A stretch of DNA of 40,967 nt from an uncultured Bacilli bacterium (lineage in GTDB: Bacteria; Bacillota_I; Bacilli_A; RF39; UBA660): the NCBI GenBank assembly GCA_947589435.1, contig CANQBI010000013.1:1-40967 (forward strand), read 5' to 3'. The notes below the pieces were generated by a model. That model was not told where the DNA came from. It ran no database searches and saw only the letters and a program-made list of their open reading frames with translations. Below, one piece after another: positions 1 to 8,188 of the stretch. Both the position numbers and the translations under genes were made by a program. Position 1 is the stretch's first letter. The number at the start of each line of letters is the position of its first letter.

Positions 1-5
1 TCGTC

Positions 6-27
6 AAAAAAGGATTAAATTCCTTTT
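6..27 (-). terminator. Rho-independent terminator of the acyl-CoA ligase gene
   Basis: Read on the minus strand just after the stop at 39-41, a 7-bp stem (AAAAGGA with TCCTTTT, 21-27 and 8-14) with a 6-nt loop runs into a T tract. Confidence 0.7.
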
Positions 28-38
28 AATTTCGGTTT

Positions 39-1766
39 TTAATCCTCTCTACTAAAATTTTTCATGTCTTTATCCTGCTTTTTAATTAGTTCATCTCGTA
101 AAGCTAAATAATCAGTTTTAGCTAGTTTTGTTTTCGGAAATTCTTTTTTATAAATATATTCTCTTGGTAACATATAATGGGCTAAGTTTTTGGAGGCATA
201 ATCCATTATTTCTTTCTTTGTTGTATAGCTTTCTTCTACTCCATCTTCTAATATAATGAAGGCTTTGGCTATCTCTTGTTTATAAGAATGGGGTATACCT
301 ACGACACAAGCATCTTTTATATATTTATGGTCTTTTAACACTCTTTCAATATATTCAGGATAAATATTATAACCAGAAGAAATTATTATTCTTTTGATTC
401 TTTGAACATAAAAGATTACCCCATCTTCATCCATATAACCTAAATCACCAGTATGAATGTATAGTCTTCCATCATCGTGCCTTTTAAAGACATCTTTAGT
501 GGCTTTTTTATCATTTAAATAGCCATCCATAACGACAAAACTATGAATGCAAATCTCTCCTACTTCATTAGGTTTTAACTCTTCATAAGTTTGAGGATTA
601 CAAATACGCACAATATTACCTGGAAGAGGTATTCCGACACTTCCTAGTTTAGCACTTCCTTTAGTACCAAAAGTAACCGGTCCCGTGGTTTCCGTCATGC
701 CATAACCTTGAATGATTTTGGCTTTACATTGATGACTCTTTAAAAATTCATTAATAGCTTCACTCCTTTGGGGAGAAAGTGTATCTCCTCCAGAAATTAA
801 TCCTTTTATATAACTTAAATTAACCCCTTCTAAATGTTTATTTTTAAGCATCGCTTCAAAAAGAGTTGGGACCCCTAGTAAGAAGTTAGGATGATATTTG
901 GTAAGTAATTTATCAAATCTTTTGGCGTCAAACTTCGGTATTAAAATGGAAGTTGCCCCCCTGCAGATTGGAATAAACATTCCCACTACTAAACCTAAAC
1001 AATGGAAAATAGGTAATATTAAAAGTAAACTATCACCACTTTTAGCTTCCGGAAAGAATACTTTAGCTTGTTCATTAACGCCGATGATACTGCGATTAGA
1101 CAAACTAATTGTTTTTGGTATACCTGTGGTACCCCCACTGTGAAGATAAGTTGCTACCATATCTTTACTACCCTTTTCTTCTTTATCATTAGTATTACCT
1201 AACTTAATAAACTTCTTCCAAAAGATAAATAAACTATCTTCTTTAACTTTTTCATCTTTACTCGTCGCATTATATAAAGTATTAAGAATTATGGGCATCG
1301 AATCGGAAGGACTCGCAATAATTACTTTTTTTAAATGGGTATCTTTAATAATATTTTTAATCATACTATAAGTAGAATTTAAAGCAATTAAAATTTTACT
1401 TTTGGTTTTGACAATATATTCTTTAACTTCTTCTTCAGCCGAAAGGGGATGAATCATATTGGAAATGGCCCCAATTTTATTAACCGCAAAAAAAGATATA
1501 ACGGCCTCAGGAGTATTAGGCATTAAAATACTTACGACATCGCCAGATTTTACTCCTAAAGATTTTAAGGCACTCGCACACTTATCAATATAATCCCAAA
1601 ACATTTTAAAAGAAATTTTTCTTCCAAAATAATTTAAAGCCGTTAAAGAGGCGTAACTCTTTGTTTCCCTTTTCATATATGTATATAAAGACATATTAGG
1701 CATATTAACTTTTAATTCTTCTTTAGTATAAAATTTTTCCCATAAAAAATTCTCTTTTTTACTCAT
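39..1766 (-). CDS. AMP-forming acyl-CoA synthetase / ligase
   Basis: 575 aa, full length for the ANL (acyl-CoA synthetase) superfamily. It activates a carboxylic acid, probably a fatty acid, as acyl-adenylate and transfers it to CoA in the cytosol. Seen: the phosphate-binding motif SGGTTGIPK near residue 215, YGMTETTG near 360, the adenylate-binding HTGDLGYMDEDG near 445, and a C-terminal lid with ISSGYNIYP and a lysine-containing end (PKTKLAKTD). The ATG at 1766 has a good ribosome binding site (AGAGAGGA). It is the last gene before the left edge on this strand and is followed by a terminator. The exact acid cannot be read from the sequence; a long-chain fatty acid is the usual substrate of close relatives. 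Confidence 0.88.
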   Translation of the reverse strand: MSKKENFLWEKFYTKEELKVNMPNMSLYTYMKRETKSYASLTALNYFGRKISFKMFWDYIDKCASALKSLGVKSGDVVSILMPNTPEAVISFFAVNKIGAISNMIHPLSAEEEVKEYIVKTKSKILIALNSTYSMIKNIIKDTHLKKVIIASPSDSMPIILNTLYNATSKDEKVKEDSLFIFWKKFIKLGNTNDKEEKGSKDMVATYLHSGGTTGIPKTISLSNRSIIGVNEQAKVFFPEAKSGDSLLLILPIFHCLGLVVGMFIPICRGATSILIPKFDAKRFDKLLTKYHPNFLLGVPTLFEAMLKNKHLEGVNLSYIKGLISGGDTLSPQRSEAINEFLKSHQCKAKIIQGYGMTETTGPVTFGTKGSAKLGSVGIPLPGNIVRICNPQTYEELKPNEVGEICIHSFVVMDGYLNDKKATKDVFKRHDDGRLYIHTGDLGYMDEDGVIFYVQRIKRIIISSGYNIYPEYIERVLKDHKYIKDACVVGIPHSYKQEIAKAFIILEDGVEESYTTKKEIMDYASKNLAHYMLPREYIYKKEFPKTKLAKTDYLALRDELIKKQDKDMKNFSRED

Positions 1767-1834
1767 GATTTAAGTCCTCTCTTAATTATCATAATTAAAT
1801 TATACAATAATATGCCTAATTTAACAATGAAAGT

Positions 1835-2218
1835 TTAATGAAATATTAAGAATTTTTGGACTAAATAATTGACAATAAAGATAATAAAATCAACGGGTAT
1901 TTTAATAATTGTTGGGTTAATTAAAATAAATTTAGCTAAAGTATCTACTAAGAATGCTGATAAAAACATTTGGATGATAACAAGCATAATATACTTAATA
2001 AATTCAGAAGTATATTTATTCTTACTTTGAAATACTTTATTTTTATTCATTAAAAAATTAAATATGGAAGATATGACTCTTGCGATAATCGTGGCATAAA
2101 TAATATTTAATATTAGATTATTAAATAAATGAAATAGAGAGATATCGATTATAAAACTTAAGATAGCTACCACAATATATTTTATAAATACTTGATATTT
2201 CTTAATTACTTCTTTCAT
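1835..2218 (-). CDS. GtrA-family membrane protein
   Basis: 127 aa with four hydrophobic segments in the usual GtrA spacing: near residues 12-30, 35-55, 72-92 and 102-122. The short hydrophilic loop after helix 2 carries FNFLMNKNKVF, which matches the N-[FY]-x-x-x-[KR]-x-x-x-F signature of the family. GtrA proteins are thought to help move polyprenyl-linked sugars across the membrane for cell-surface polysaccharides. Ribosome binding site AAGGAAG precedes the ATG at 2218. No glycosyltransferase is adjacent, so the partner is unknown. Confidence 0.82.
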   Translation of the reverse strand: MKEVIKKYQVFIKYIVVAILSFIIDISLFHLFNNLILNIIYATIIARVISSIFNFLMNKNKVFQSKNKYTSEFIKYIMLVIIQMFLSAFLVDTLAKFILINPTIIKIPVDFIIFIVNYLVQKFLIFH

Positions 2219-2323
2219 TTTTCTTACTTCCTTAAATTAATTGTAATCTATTTTAATTTTGTTGTCTATATATGAGAAAAAGAATATTGAAATAAATGTG
2301 ACTACAATCAAGATTAGAAAATC

Positions 2324-2851
2324 CTAGTCTTGGTATTCTTTTTTACCTAAACTAATAACTTCTTTAATAAATTCATCTTTCGCGGCCGTATATTTAGGGC
2401 GTTCATTTGCATACATTTCAGCAAGCTTCATTTTTAAATTATTATACTTTGTAATATATTCAGGATGTTCTTCTAAATACCTTTTAAAGTATAATTGATC
2501 AAAGTAGGTATCACTACCCTTTAAGGTTACATGAAGATAATGACTCCTGGCTTCTTCTGGACCTTTTGCAAAAAAGAAACGATCAGGTATTCCTCTTTGA
2601 CCTCTGTTTTCATAATTGTAGGGTTTTAATATTTCTTCAATTTTAGGTATATCTTTTAAATCTTTTATGACCACTAAAATATCAATTATGGGTTTGGCCC
2701 ATAATCCTTTTACCGAAGTACTTCCTACATGATGAATTTCTAAAAGATAATCTTTTAATAAACTTTCTAATAATTCTTTTTCTTTTGTGTATTCCTCATG
2801 CCATCCTTCATCATAAGGCATAAGTTTTACTATTCCTCTTGCTAAAGCCAT
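2324..2851 (-). CDS. GrpB family (UPF0157) nucleotidyltransferase-like protein
   Basis: 175 aa, the usual length of GrpB proteins. Diagnostic motifs: YDEGWHEEYTKEKELL at the N-terminus, then HHVGSTSVKGLWAKPIIDILV (residues about 40-61), in which the GSTS and the PIIDI acidic segment correspond to the nucleotidyltransferase fold, then RGQRGIPDRFFFAKG and RSHYLHV. The family fold resembles minimal nucleotidyltransferases; the substrate is unknown in most species. It could form an operon with the PHP gene upstream, 43 nt away. Confidence 0.88.
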   Translation of the reverse strand: MALARGIVKLMPYDEGWHEEYTKEKELLESLLKDYLLEIHHVGSTSVKGLWAKPIIDILVVIKDLKDIPKIEEILKPYNYENRGQRGIPDRFFFAKGPEEARSHYLHVTLKGSDTYFDQLYFKRYLEEHPEYITKYNNLKMKLAEMYANERPKYTAAKDEFIKEVISLGKKEYQD

Positions 2852-2894
2852 TTTAACACCTTCTTCTTTAAATATTATATCATTTATTTCTTAA

Positions 2895-3989
2895 TTATAG
2901 AATATCTTGAAATTCTTTAGAACTAATTTGATAAAATTCTAAATTATCATAAAAACTTAAACTACTATCATGACTATCCGAACCAATAGACATTTTTAAA
3001 TGATATTTTTTTAATAAATTTTTAAAATTATTTAAATCTTCATAATGAGTTCTAACATTAAGTTCTAATCCGATAACATGGGGATTATTTTTAATTATAT
3101 CTTCCACTACTTTTATTTTTTGTTCCATAGGATGAGCAAAAAACAAAGGATAATTTTTGTTTAATTCTTCTACTTTTAACTGACCATAAGAATTTACCGA
3201 TATACTACCACACATTGGCTCATCCCACCAATCATCATCAACCTCTTTTACTCCCAACATGGATAATAAAAGGCGGGTACTATAAAAATTTTCTTCGACC
3301 GGTAAATATTTATCTCTTAATTTAGCATATCTTTTTTCTTTATACTTTCTTCTATCTTCATAAATATCCCATTTATTATTTCTCTCTAACAAATCTAAAA
3401 TTTGAAAGTTAGTTATTTTTTTACTTTTAAATTTAGTCATTAAATAGGTACATAAAGTAGTATATTCGGGAACTAAATTATTAGTATTTAAAAATTCTAA
3501 ATATTCTTCATAAGAAATACTTAAATTATTTTGCTTTAAAATTTCTTGAATAGTCATATTATGGTCTAATCTTATAAATTGCTTTTGACTTCTTTTAAAG
3601 TTAGCTTCTTTAGAAATTTTTACTTTTTCTTTTAAAGTAGCATCACAAGGATTTAAAAATAATTCCACAAAATGACATTGATAACCATAAGAGGGATTAT
3701 CAATTGTAAATTCAATTCCCGGAACTATATAGGGATAAGTAAAACCATCTTTAACGTAGTTATAAATTTCTTTGTAAGCCTCTAAAGTATCATGATCGGT
3801 AATACTAATAACATCAAAACCCTTACTTTTAGTGGTTTCTAAGATTTCTTTAATACTTTGTTTTCCATCAGCACTATAATTAGAATGAATGTGTAAATCA
3901 ATTTGCACTTTTTCTTTTTCTTTGGAAAGTTTTAATAATTCTTTTTTTAAGTTCTTTAAATAATTTTCCCAAAATTCATAGTTATTCAT
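2895..3989 (-). CDS. PHP-domain metal-dependent phosphoesterase
   Basis: 364 aa. The N-terminal PHP motif 1 is DLHIHSNYSADG (near residue 32), motif 2 is SITDHDT (near 61), followed by PGIEF; the C-terminal part has FFAHPMEQ, GLELNV and GSDSHD, the remaining metal ligands. These His/Asp residues bind a metal cluster that hydrolyses phosphoesters; relatives act on small nucleotides (pAp-type) or histidinol phosphate. There is a long insert between residues about 120 and 250. The start overlaps the stop of the upstream gene by 4 nt (ATGA), so the two are translationally coupled. Substrate not assigned. Confidence 0.82.
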   Translation of the reverse strand: MNNYEFWENYLKNLKKELLKLSKEKEKVQIDLHIHSNYSADGKQSIKEILETTKSKGFDVISITDHDTLEAYKEIYNYVKDGFTYPYIVPGIEFTIDNPSYGYQCHFVELFLNPCDATLKEKVKISKEANFKRSQKQFIRLDHNMTIQEILKQNNLSISYEEYLEFLNTNNLVPEYTTLCTYLMTKFKSKKITNFQILDLLERNNKWDIYEDRRKYKEKRYAKLRDKYLPVEENFYSTRLLLSMLGVKEVDDDWWDEPMCGSISVNSYGQLKVEELNKNYPLFFAHPMEQKIKVVEDIIKNNPHVIGLELNVRTHYEDLNNFKNLLKKYHLKMSIGSDSHDSSLSFYDNLEFYQISSKEFQDIL

Positions 3990-4498
3990 TTTAACCTCTT
4001 TATATCTTCATTTTCACTATAAAATAAATATTTAGTTACGGGTAGTCCATTTAAGGAATTAAAAGCAAATGAGAAAGAACCAAATTCTTCATGGACAAAT
4101 AAGTCTATTCCTTTAAAAGGAATTAATTTTACCGACATTGGGGTATTTTTAATTAGATAATCTTCTAAGATTTTTAAACCTTCTAAACGATTATTTAAAA
4201 CATTATCATACCCGGGAATAATGGCATATTCAATGGTTATTTCTTTATCAATCGTAAAATAAGCCATCATCTCATCTAAAATATCTAAAAGTTTAGAGGG
4301 ACTAGCATGACCTACAATACCAAGTTTATGTTTCCTATCATAAAAAACAAGGCCATAACAAGTTGCTAAAGCTACAGTGCCCACGATAGGCTTATCACTT
4401 GTGGAGGCCACTATCTCATTCATGTAGGCAATTTGGGCTTTCTTTTTTAAAGCCAGTTCTAAAGTTTGTAAATTATCCTTTAAATTATTTTCTTCCAT
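3986..4498 (-). CDS. Conserved hypothetical protein, CheD-like fold suspected
   Basis: 170 aa from the ATG at 4498. I chose this start over the in-frame ATG at 4516 because an extended -10 box (TGTTATAAT, TATAAT at 4505-4510) lies exactly 6 nt upstream, which puts transcription start at or next to the ATG. The core GTVALATCYGLVFYDRKHK followed by GIVGHASPSKLL resembles the Cys/His layout of CheD glutamine deamidases (TCGLGSCV...H), but other CheD residues are not obvious and no chemotaxis genes are near. It ends in TGA overlapping the PHP gene. Function unknown. Confidence 0.6.
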   Translation of the reverse strand: MEENNLKDNLQTLELALKKKAQIAYMNEIVASTSDKPIVGTVALATCYGLVFYDRKHKLGIVGHASPSKLLDILDEMMAYFTIDKEITIEYAIIPGYDNVLNNRLEGLKILEDYLIKNTPMSVKLIPFKGIDLFVHEEFGSFSFAFNSLNGLPVTKYLFYSENEDIKRLK

Positions 4499-4504
4499 AC
4501 CCCA

Positions 4505-4513
4505 ATTATAACA
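4505..4513 (-). promoter_or_regulatory. Extended -10 promoter for the 3986-4498 gene, likely leaderless
   Basis: TGTTATAAT is an extended -10 element (TG, one base, TATAAT). The hexamer ends 6 nt before the ATG at 4498, so the transcript would begin essentially at the start codon. No clear -35 is visible. Confidence 0.5.
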
Positions 4514-4571
4514 CATTTTCTTTTATTATTCTTTAATTATTGTTATAATAACTTTAGAAAGGTGGGATAAA

Positions 4572-5519
4572 ATGATTACGCATGAAGATATTATAAAGAG
4601 TATCAAAAAAGTTTGTGATAATTCAACTCATGTCCATATTAATAAAGATAAAATAAAAGAAGCCCTTGTCTATTTACAAGGCTTTCAAAAAGAATGGCTT
4701 CCTAATGAAAAATTAGGAATTAATAATTTTAAAGTTGAAGATAAAATTAAATATTTAATTATTTGTGAATCTTTAAATTTTTGTTTTTGGGATACTCCCA
4801 TCAAATGGAAAATAGAATATCAAAGTGTTTGGTATTCAGGTTCTTATGCCTTATTTTTTAGTATAACCAAAGCCTTACAAAATGGTTATGATTTACTAAA
4901 CCCAGAATACTTAGAAAAAATAGATATAAATACAATAGATGAAATATTTAAAGGTACCACCAGTATTCCGATGTTAGAAGAAAGACTTAGTATTTTAAAA
5001 GAATTAGCCCAAGAATTTAAAACATTTAATTATGAAGACTTTCTAAATGTTCATAGTGATATCGAACTCTTAAATAAAATTATAACTAATTTTCATAATT
5101 TTAGGGATATTAGTATTTATAAAGGTGATAAGGTTTATTTCTTTAAAAGAGCTATGTTACTCGTGGGAGATCTTCTTTCTAATATCGAAGAAATAAGAAA
5201 TAATATAATAAATAATGATAATATGCTCGCTTGTGCCGATTATAAAATACCGCAAGTGTTAAGACATTTAGGTATTCTAGAATATAGTGATGATTTAAAA
5301 GAACTTATTGATAATAAAAAAGAAGTAATTCATGATAGTGAGGAAGAAATCGAAATAAGAGCGGGTATGCTTTATGCGATTGAACTCATTAAAAAAGAGT
5401 TAGAGGATAAAAACATCCATCTAAACTCTAGTGAAATTGATAACTCTTTATGGCTCTTAAGTAAAAATCCCGACTTTAAAGAACATCCGCATCACTTAAC
5501 AAGAACCATTTATTATTAA
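4572..5519 (+). CDS. qng1: Queuosine salvage protein (DUF2419, Qng1 family)
   Basis: 315 aa. It matches the queuosine 5'-phosphate N-glycosylase/hydrolase family (human C9orf64/QNG1, bacterial DUF2419), which frees queuine base from Q nucleotides for tRNA modification. Seen: FCFWDTPIKWKIEY near residue 72, GSYALFFSITKALQNGYD near 90, PMLEERLSILKEL, FKRAMLLVGDL near 196, CADYKIPQVLRHLGILEYSD near 220, EEEIEIRAGMLYAIELIKKE near 259, and the C-terminal HHLTRTIYY that parallels the human end. Ribosome binding site AAAGGTGGG. Diverges from the gene at 4498 and overlaps the convergent gene by 4 nt. No other queuosine gene is in the window. Confidence 0.88.
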   Translation: MITHEDIIKSIKKVCDNSTHVHINKDKIKEALVYLQGFQKEWLPNEKLGINNFKVEDKIKYLIICESLNFCFWDTPIKWKIEYQSVWYSGSYALFFSITKALQNGYDLLNPEYLEKIDINTIDEIFKGTTSIPMLEERLSILKELAQEFKTFNYEDFLNVHSDIELLNKIITNFHNFRDISIYKGDKVYFFKRAMLLVGDLLSNIEEIRNNIINNDNMLACADYKIPQVLRHLGILEYSDDLKELIDNKKEVIHDSEEEIEIRAGMLYAIELIKKELEDKNIHLNSSEIDNSLWLLSKNPDFKEHPHHLTRTIYY

Positions 5520-5842
5520 TCTTCTTCTACTTTTTCTAAAAATATTTTCTTATCAAAGGCTCCTTTCTTGGAGCTTTTTTCATTACCCTTTTTTATAATA
5601 TCTTCTAAAGTAACATTTTCTAACATTCCTAAATATTTAATAACTTCCAGTAAATCCGCAAGTTCTTCTACTCTATCCATTCCCCTTGCCGATAATACTT
5701 CCTTCATTTCTTCTTCTAACTTTTTTTCCAGTTCTAATTTGTATTCTTCTTGATTTAATACTCTTGTATAAGGAATACCTTTATTACTTTTTATAATTTC
5801 CGGTATCTTATCTCTTACTAATTTATTATATATCTTTTCCAT
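5516..5842 (-). CDS. MazG-like NTP pyrophosphohydrolase
   Basis: 108 aa. The opening YNKLVRDKIPEII and the EEEMKEVL ... RVEELADLLEVIKYLG pair of helices (residues about 45-75) give the E-x2-E ... E-x2-D metal-binding layout of all-alpha NTP pyrophosphatases. This small group is often annotated as phosphoribosyl-ATP pyrophosphohydrolase-like and is thought to clear damaged nucleotides. It overlaps the end of the upstream CmpB-like gene by 17 nt, so the two are likely cotranscribed. The true substrate is unknown. Confidence 0.8.
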   Translation of the reverse strand: MEKIYNKLVRDKIPEIIKSNKGIPYTRVLNQEEYKLELEKKLEEEMKEVLSARGMDRVEELADLLEVIKYLGMLENVTLEDIIKKGNEKSSKKGAFDKKIFLEKVEED

Positions 5843-6500
5843 TTTCTACTTTTTCTTTCTTTTTTAATATTTTAAATTTCGGATAAGAATCTTTAATATG
5901 CCGATAAAGAATCGTATTATTTTCTAACCATTCACTAACCTTCTTCTTAATAGCTTCGGTATTATCTTTATGATGTTTTTTAATTTCCCCTTTAATTTTA
6001 TTCATAATATTAAATGAAACAGCATTATCTATTATATAAATAACGAGTAAAATAATAGTTAAAATAAGTCTTACTTTAGGACTAATCATATTAACTAATT
6101 TCATGAAAAAAGGATTAATAAAGTAAACAATCGAAGTTCCTAAAATACCAAAAGGAATCATGGTTTCTAAACAAATACGCCCATTAATATTAAATTTTCT
6201 CTTAGAATAATCCCACCACCGAGCTTTAAATAACTTTTCCATAATATAAGATGTAAAATATTCTAAAACTGAACATATCAAAATAGACTTTAGAAATACT
6301 CCCAGAAAATCTTTCGTATCCGTGCCAATTAAAAGTAATATTCCAATAACTCCATAACCATATATAGGACATATTGGGCCAATTAAAAAGCCACGATTAA
6401 CAAATCTTTTTAGTTCAAATAATTTACAAATTACTTCCATTAACCATCCTAAAAAAGAATAAATGATAAATAAAAGAAAATATGTTGTAAAAGTTTCCAT
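5826..6500 (-). CDS. CmpB-like putative ABC-transporter-type membrane protein (PF06541)
   Basis: 224 aa from the ATG at 6500, chosen because GAGGTGG sits just upstream; the open frame extends to 6611 but that part runs over the terminator and the end of the preceding gene. The family core is clear: YSFLGWLMEVICKL near residue 10, RGFLIGPICPIYGYG near 35, YFTSYIMEKLFKARWWDYS near 80, and GRICLETMIPFG. About five membrane helices, then a charged cytoplasmic tail. The family is widespread in Firmicutes with no proven function. Confidence 0.8.
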   Translation of the reverse strand: METFTTYFLLFIIYSFLGWLMEVICKLFELKRFVNRGFLIGPICPIYGYGVIGILLLIGTDTKDFLGVFLKSILICSVLEYFTSYIMEKLFKARWWDYSKRKFNINGRICLETMIPFGILGTSIVYFINPFFMKLVNMISPKVRLILTIILLVIYIIDNAVSFNIMNKIKGEIKKHHKDNTEAIKKKVSEWLENNTILYRHIKDSYPKFKILKKKEKVENGKDI

Positions 6501-6542
6501 ACTCCACCTCTTTAAATATAAATTTATTATATCACAGAGGTC

Positions 6543-6571
6543 AAAAAAATAGTATGCTTTTTGCATACTAT
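6543..6571 (-). terminator. Terminator overlapping the stop codon of the first P-loop ATPase gene
   Basis: A perfect 9-bp stem (ATAGTATGC / GCATACTAT, 6549-6557 and 6563-6571) with a 5-nt A-rich loop on the minus strand, followed by a T tract at 6543-6549. The stop codon (6568-6570) is part of the stem. Confidence 0.8.
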
Positions 6572-7518
6572 AAATATAATCTTCTTCTTTTTTCATCACC
6601 CATATTAGCAAATCCTAAAGCAGAATCTGGATTTAGAGCTTCCTCTAATACTTGGGTATTTCTATCGATATCTCTTAAATCTAAATTAGAATAAATATTA
6701 AAGATAATACTTTTCATTTTGCTAATATTTCCCTTAGTACCCTTAATTAACATATCAATAGCGTCATCAGTTAATAATTTATTAATACCAATGATATCTA
6801 TTTGTTTACTATTAAAAACATGATTATATATTAAATAACGATTTATGATATTAATAATAGTATCTTTATCATAACATACTTCTACAACATTACCTAAGTT
6901 TAATAAATAATCAGGATTATTTTCACTAGATACGGTCATAATTATATTAAAATAATCTTTAAAGTTATCAAAAATTATTTTTTGATATAAAGCATCATTA
7001 GGTTTAGCTTTATCAAAATCATCAAAAACTAATGTTAACTCTGGCATTTGAATACTCATTAAGATATCATAAAAATTACTTAATAACCCTTCTTTAGCTA
7101 CATTTAATACTTCTCTACTTTCTCTAGATAAAACAGTATAAAATGAACCCATTTGAACATATACTCTTGTTAAATCAATTATTGTTTTTACTCTTTTACT
7201 CATAAAATAGAATTTTGTCTTATATAATTTCTCATCTGTTTTTTCAATATGATTAATAATAGAATCAATTACTAAAGCAACATAATAAGCCTCAAGCATT
7301 TCTTTATTACCTAAAGCAAAAGCATTATTAGCACTTAAAGTTGCATCAATATAATTTTCATTATGTTTAACTAAATAATCTAAAATTGTAGATTTACCAC
7401 TTCCAGGTTTACCTACTAAAAAGGTAGTCCCTTTACTATCTTTTAGACTATTAACTTTTTCCATTATTGGTTTTTGATAAATAACATTTCTTTCATTAAT
7501 ATCTATCAATCCAATCAT
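6568..7518 (-). CDS. P-loop ATPase of the STAND/AAA type, paralogue of 27794-28738
   Basis: 316 aa. Walker A GKPGSGKST at residues 36-44 and Walker B LTLVFDDFDK at 161-170, followed by MTVSSENN (sensor-1-like, near 194) and a helical C-terminal half (KGTKGNISKMKSII) typical of STAND/ORC-type ATPases. The last residues RRRLYL match the KRLYL end of the second ATPase in this window. It has its own promoter and terminator, so it is monocistronic. Start uncertain: the ATG at 7518 directly abuts AAAGGGG, while a TTG three codons on (7509) has better spacing. Target or partner unknown. Confidence 0.7.
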   Translation of the reverse strand: MIGLIDINERNVIYQKPIMEKVNSLKDSKGTTFLVGKPGSGKSTILDYLVKHNENYIDATLSANNAFALGNKEMLEAYYVALVIDSIINHIEKTDEKLYKTKFYFMSKRVKTIIDLTRVYVQMGSFYTVLSRESREVLNVAKEGLLSNFYDILMSIQMPELTLVFDDFDKAKPNDALYQKIIFDNFKDYFNIIMTVSSENNPDYLLNLGNVVEVCYDKDTIINIINRYLIYNHVFNSKQIDIIGINKLLTDDAIDMLIKGTKGNISKMKSIIFNIYSNLDLRDIDRNTQVLEEALNPDSALGFANMGDEKRRRLYL

Positions 7519-7538
7519 CCCCTTTAACTTGAGACTAT

Positions 7539-7567
7539 ATTATACACCAAACGACAAGAAATGTAAA
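7539..7567 (-). promoter_or_regulatory. Sigma-A promoter of the first P-loop ATPase gene
   Basis: Minus strand: -35 TTTACA (7562-7567), 17-bp spacer, -10 TATAAT (7539-7544), about 20 bp before the start codon. Confidence 0.75.
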
Positions 7568-7598
7568 GTATTTTGACTTAAGTTTACTTATTTTCTTA

Positions 7599-8131
7599 AT
7601 TCTCGAAGTAAATGCAATTATCATAAAGTCAGTTGCATTTACAATGAGAATAAATATTGCTTTTACTTTGAGAATAACTATCTTTATAAAATTAAAACTA
7701 ATTAATAACTTTAATTGCATTTACAATGAGAATTTGTACAATATGTTTTTCCACTTTATATTAAAAGTTCTTTGGTTCTTTCTTTCAAGAAAGAATGCCT
7801 AACCGGCGAGGTTGTTTTATAACCTTTCCCGGCTTCTTTGCTTATCTTTCTTTTCCGCAAAAGAAAGTAAGGCCTGTCTGGCAAGACATTCATTTCTTAT
7901 GTTAAAATGATTTTTAATAAAATAGTGATAAAAATCAATAATATTTAGATTTAGATGATATAAAAAAAGCTAATATTTCTTTCCTTAAAAATGATTGAGT
8001 TAAAATTGCATTTACTTTGAGAATAGCCAAAAATCATTAAAAAAATCGGTATACTTTTTTACCGGTTTTTTAGTTGCTTTTACTTTTGTCTTTTAATTGC
8101 TCAATTTACTGGTTGCATTTACTTTGAGAAT
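7599..8131. mobile_element. Transposase-less repeat element (MITE-like or remnant of an insertion sequence)
   Basis: Six copies of a 19-bp sequence close to TTGCATTTACTTTGAGAAT lie here: inverted at 7599-7617, direct at 7633-7651, 7657-7675, 7715-7733, 8006-8024 and 8113-8131. The outermost copies face each other like terminal inverted repeats, and the inner ones resemble the multiple end-repeats of IS21-type elements. No transposase frame is present. The middle (about 7740-7925) holds a perfect palindrome (TTCTTTCAAGAAAGAA) and a hairpin (GGTT/AACC inside CCGG/CCGG). The stretch explains most of the gene-free 7519-8188 region. Confidence 0.55.
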
Positions 8132-8188
8132 TCACCAGTTTACTTATTTCGGGTTATAGTTCAAATTTAGGATTGGTTATTCATTATA

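Noticed and set aside
3986-4516. Mycoplasma genetic code with TGA as Trp
   Set aside because: TGA ends this gene exactly at the start of the coupled PHP gene, and tryptophan is encoded by TGG throughout the window.
7535-7720. 61-aa frame in the repeat element
   Set aside because: It overlaps the ATPase promoter and the 19-bp repeats, and has no ribosome binding site or recognisable domain.
7599-8131. CRISPR array from the repeated 19-bp unit
   Set aside because: The copies are unevenly spaced, from 5 bp to nearly 300 bp, and occur in both orientations; no cas gene is present.
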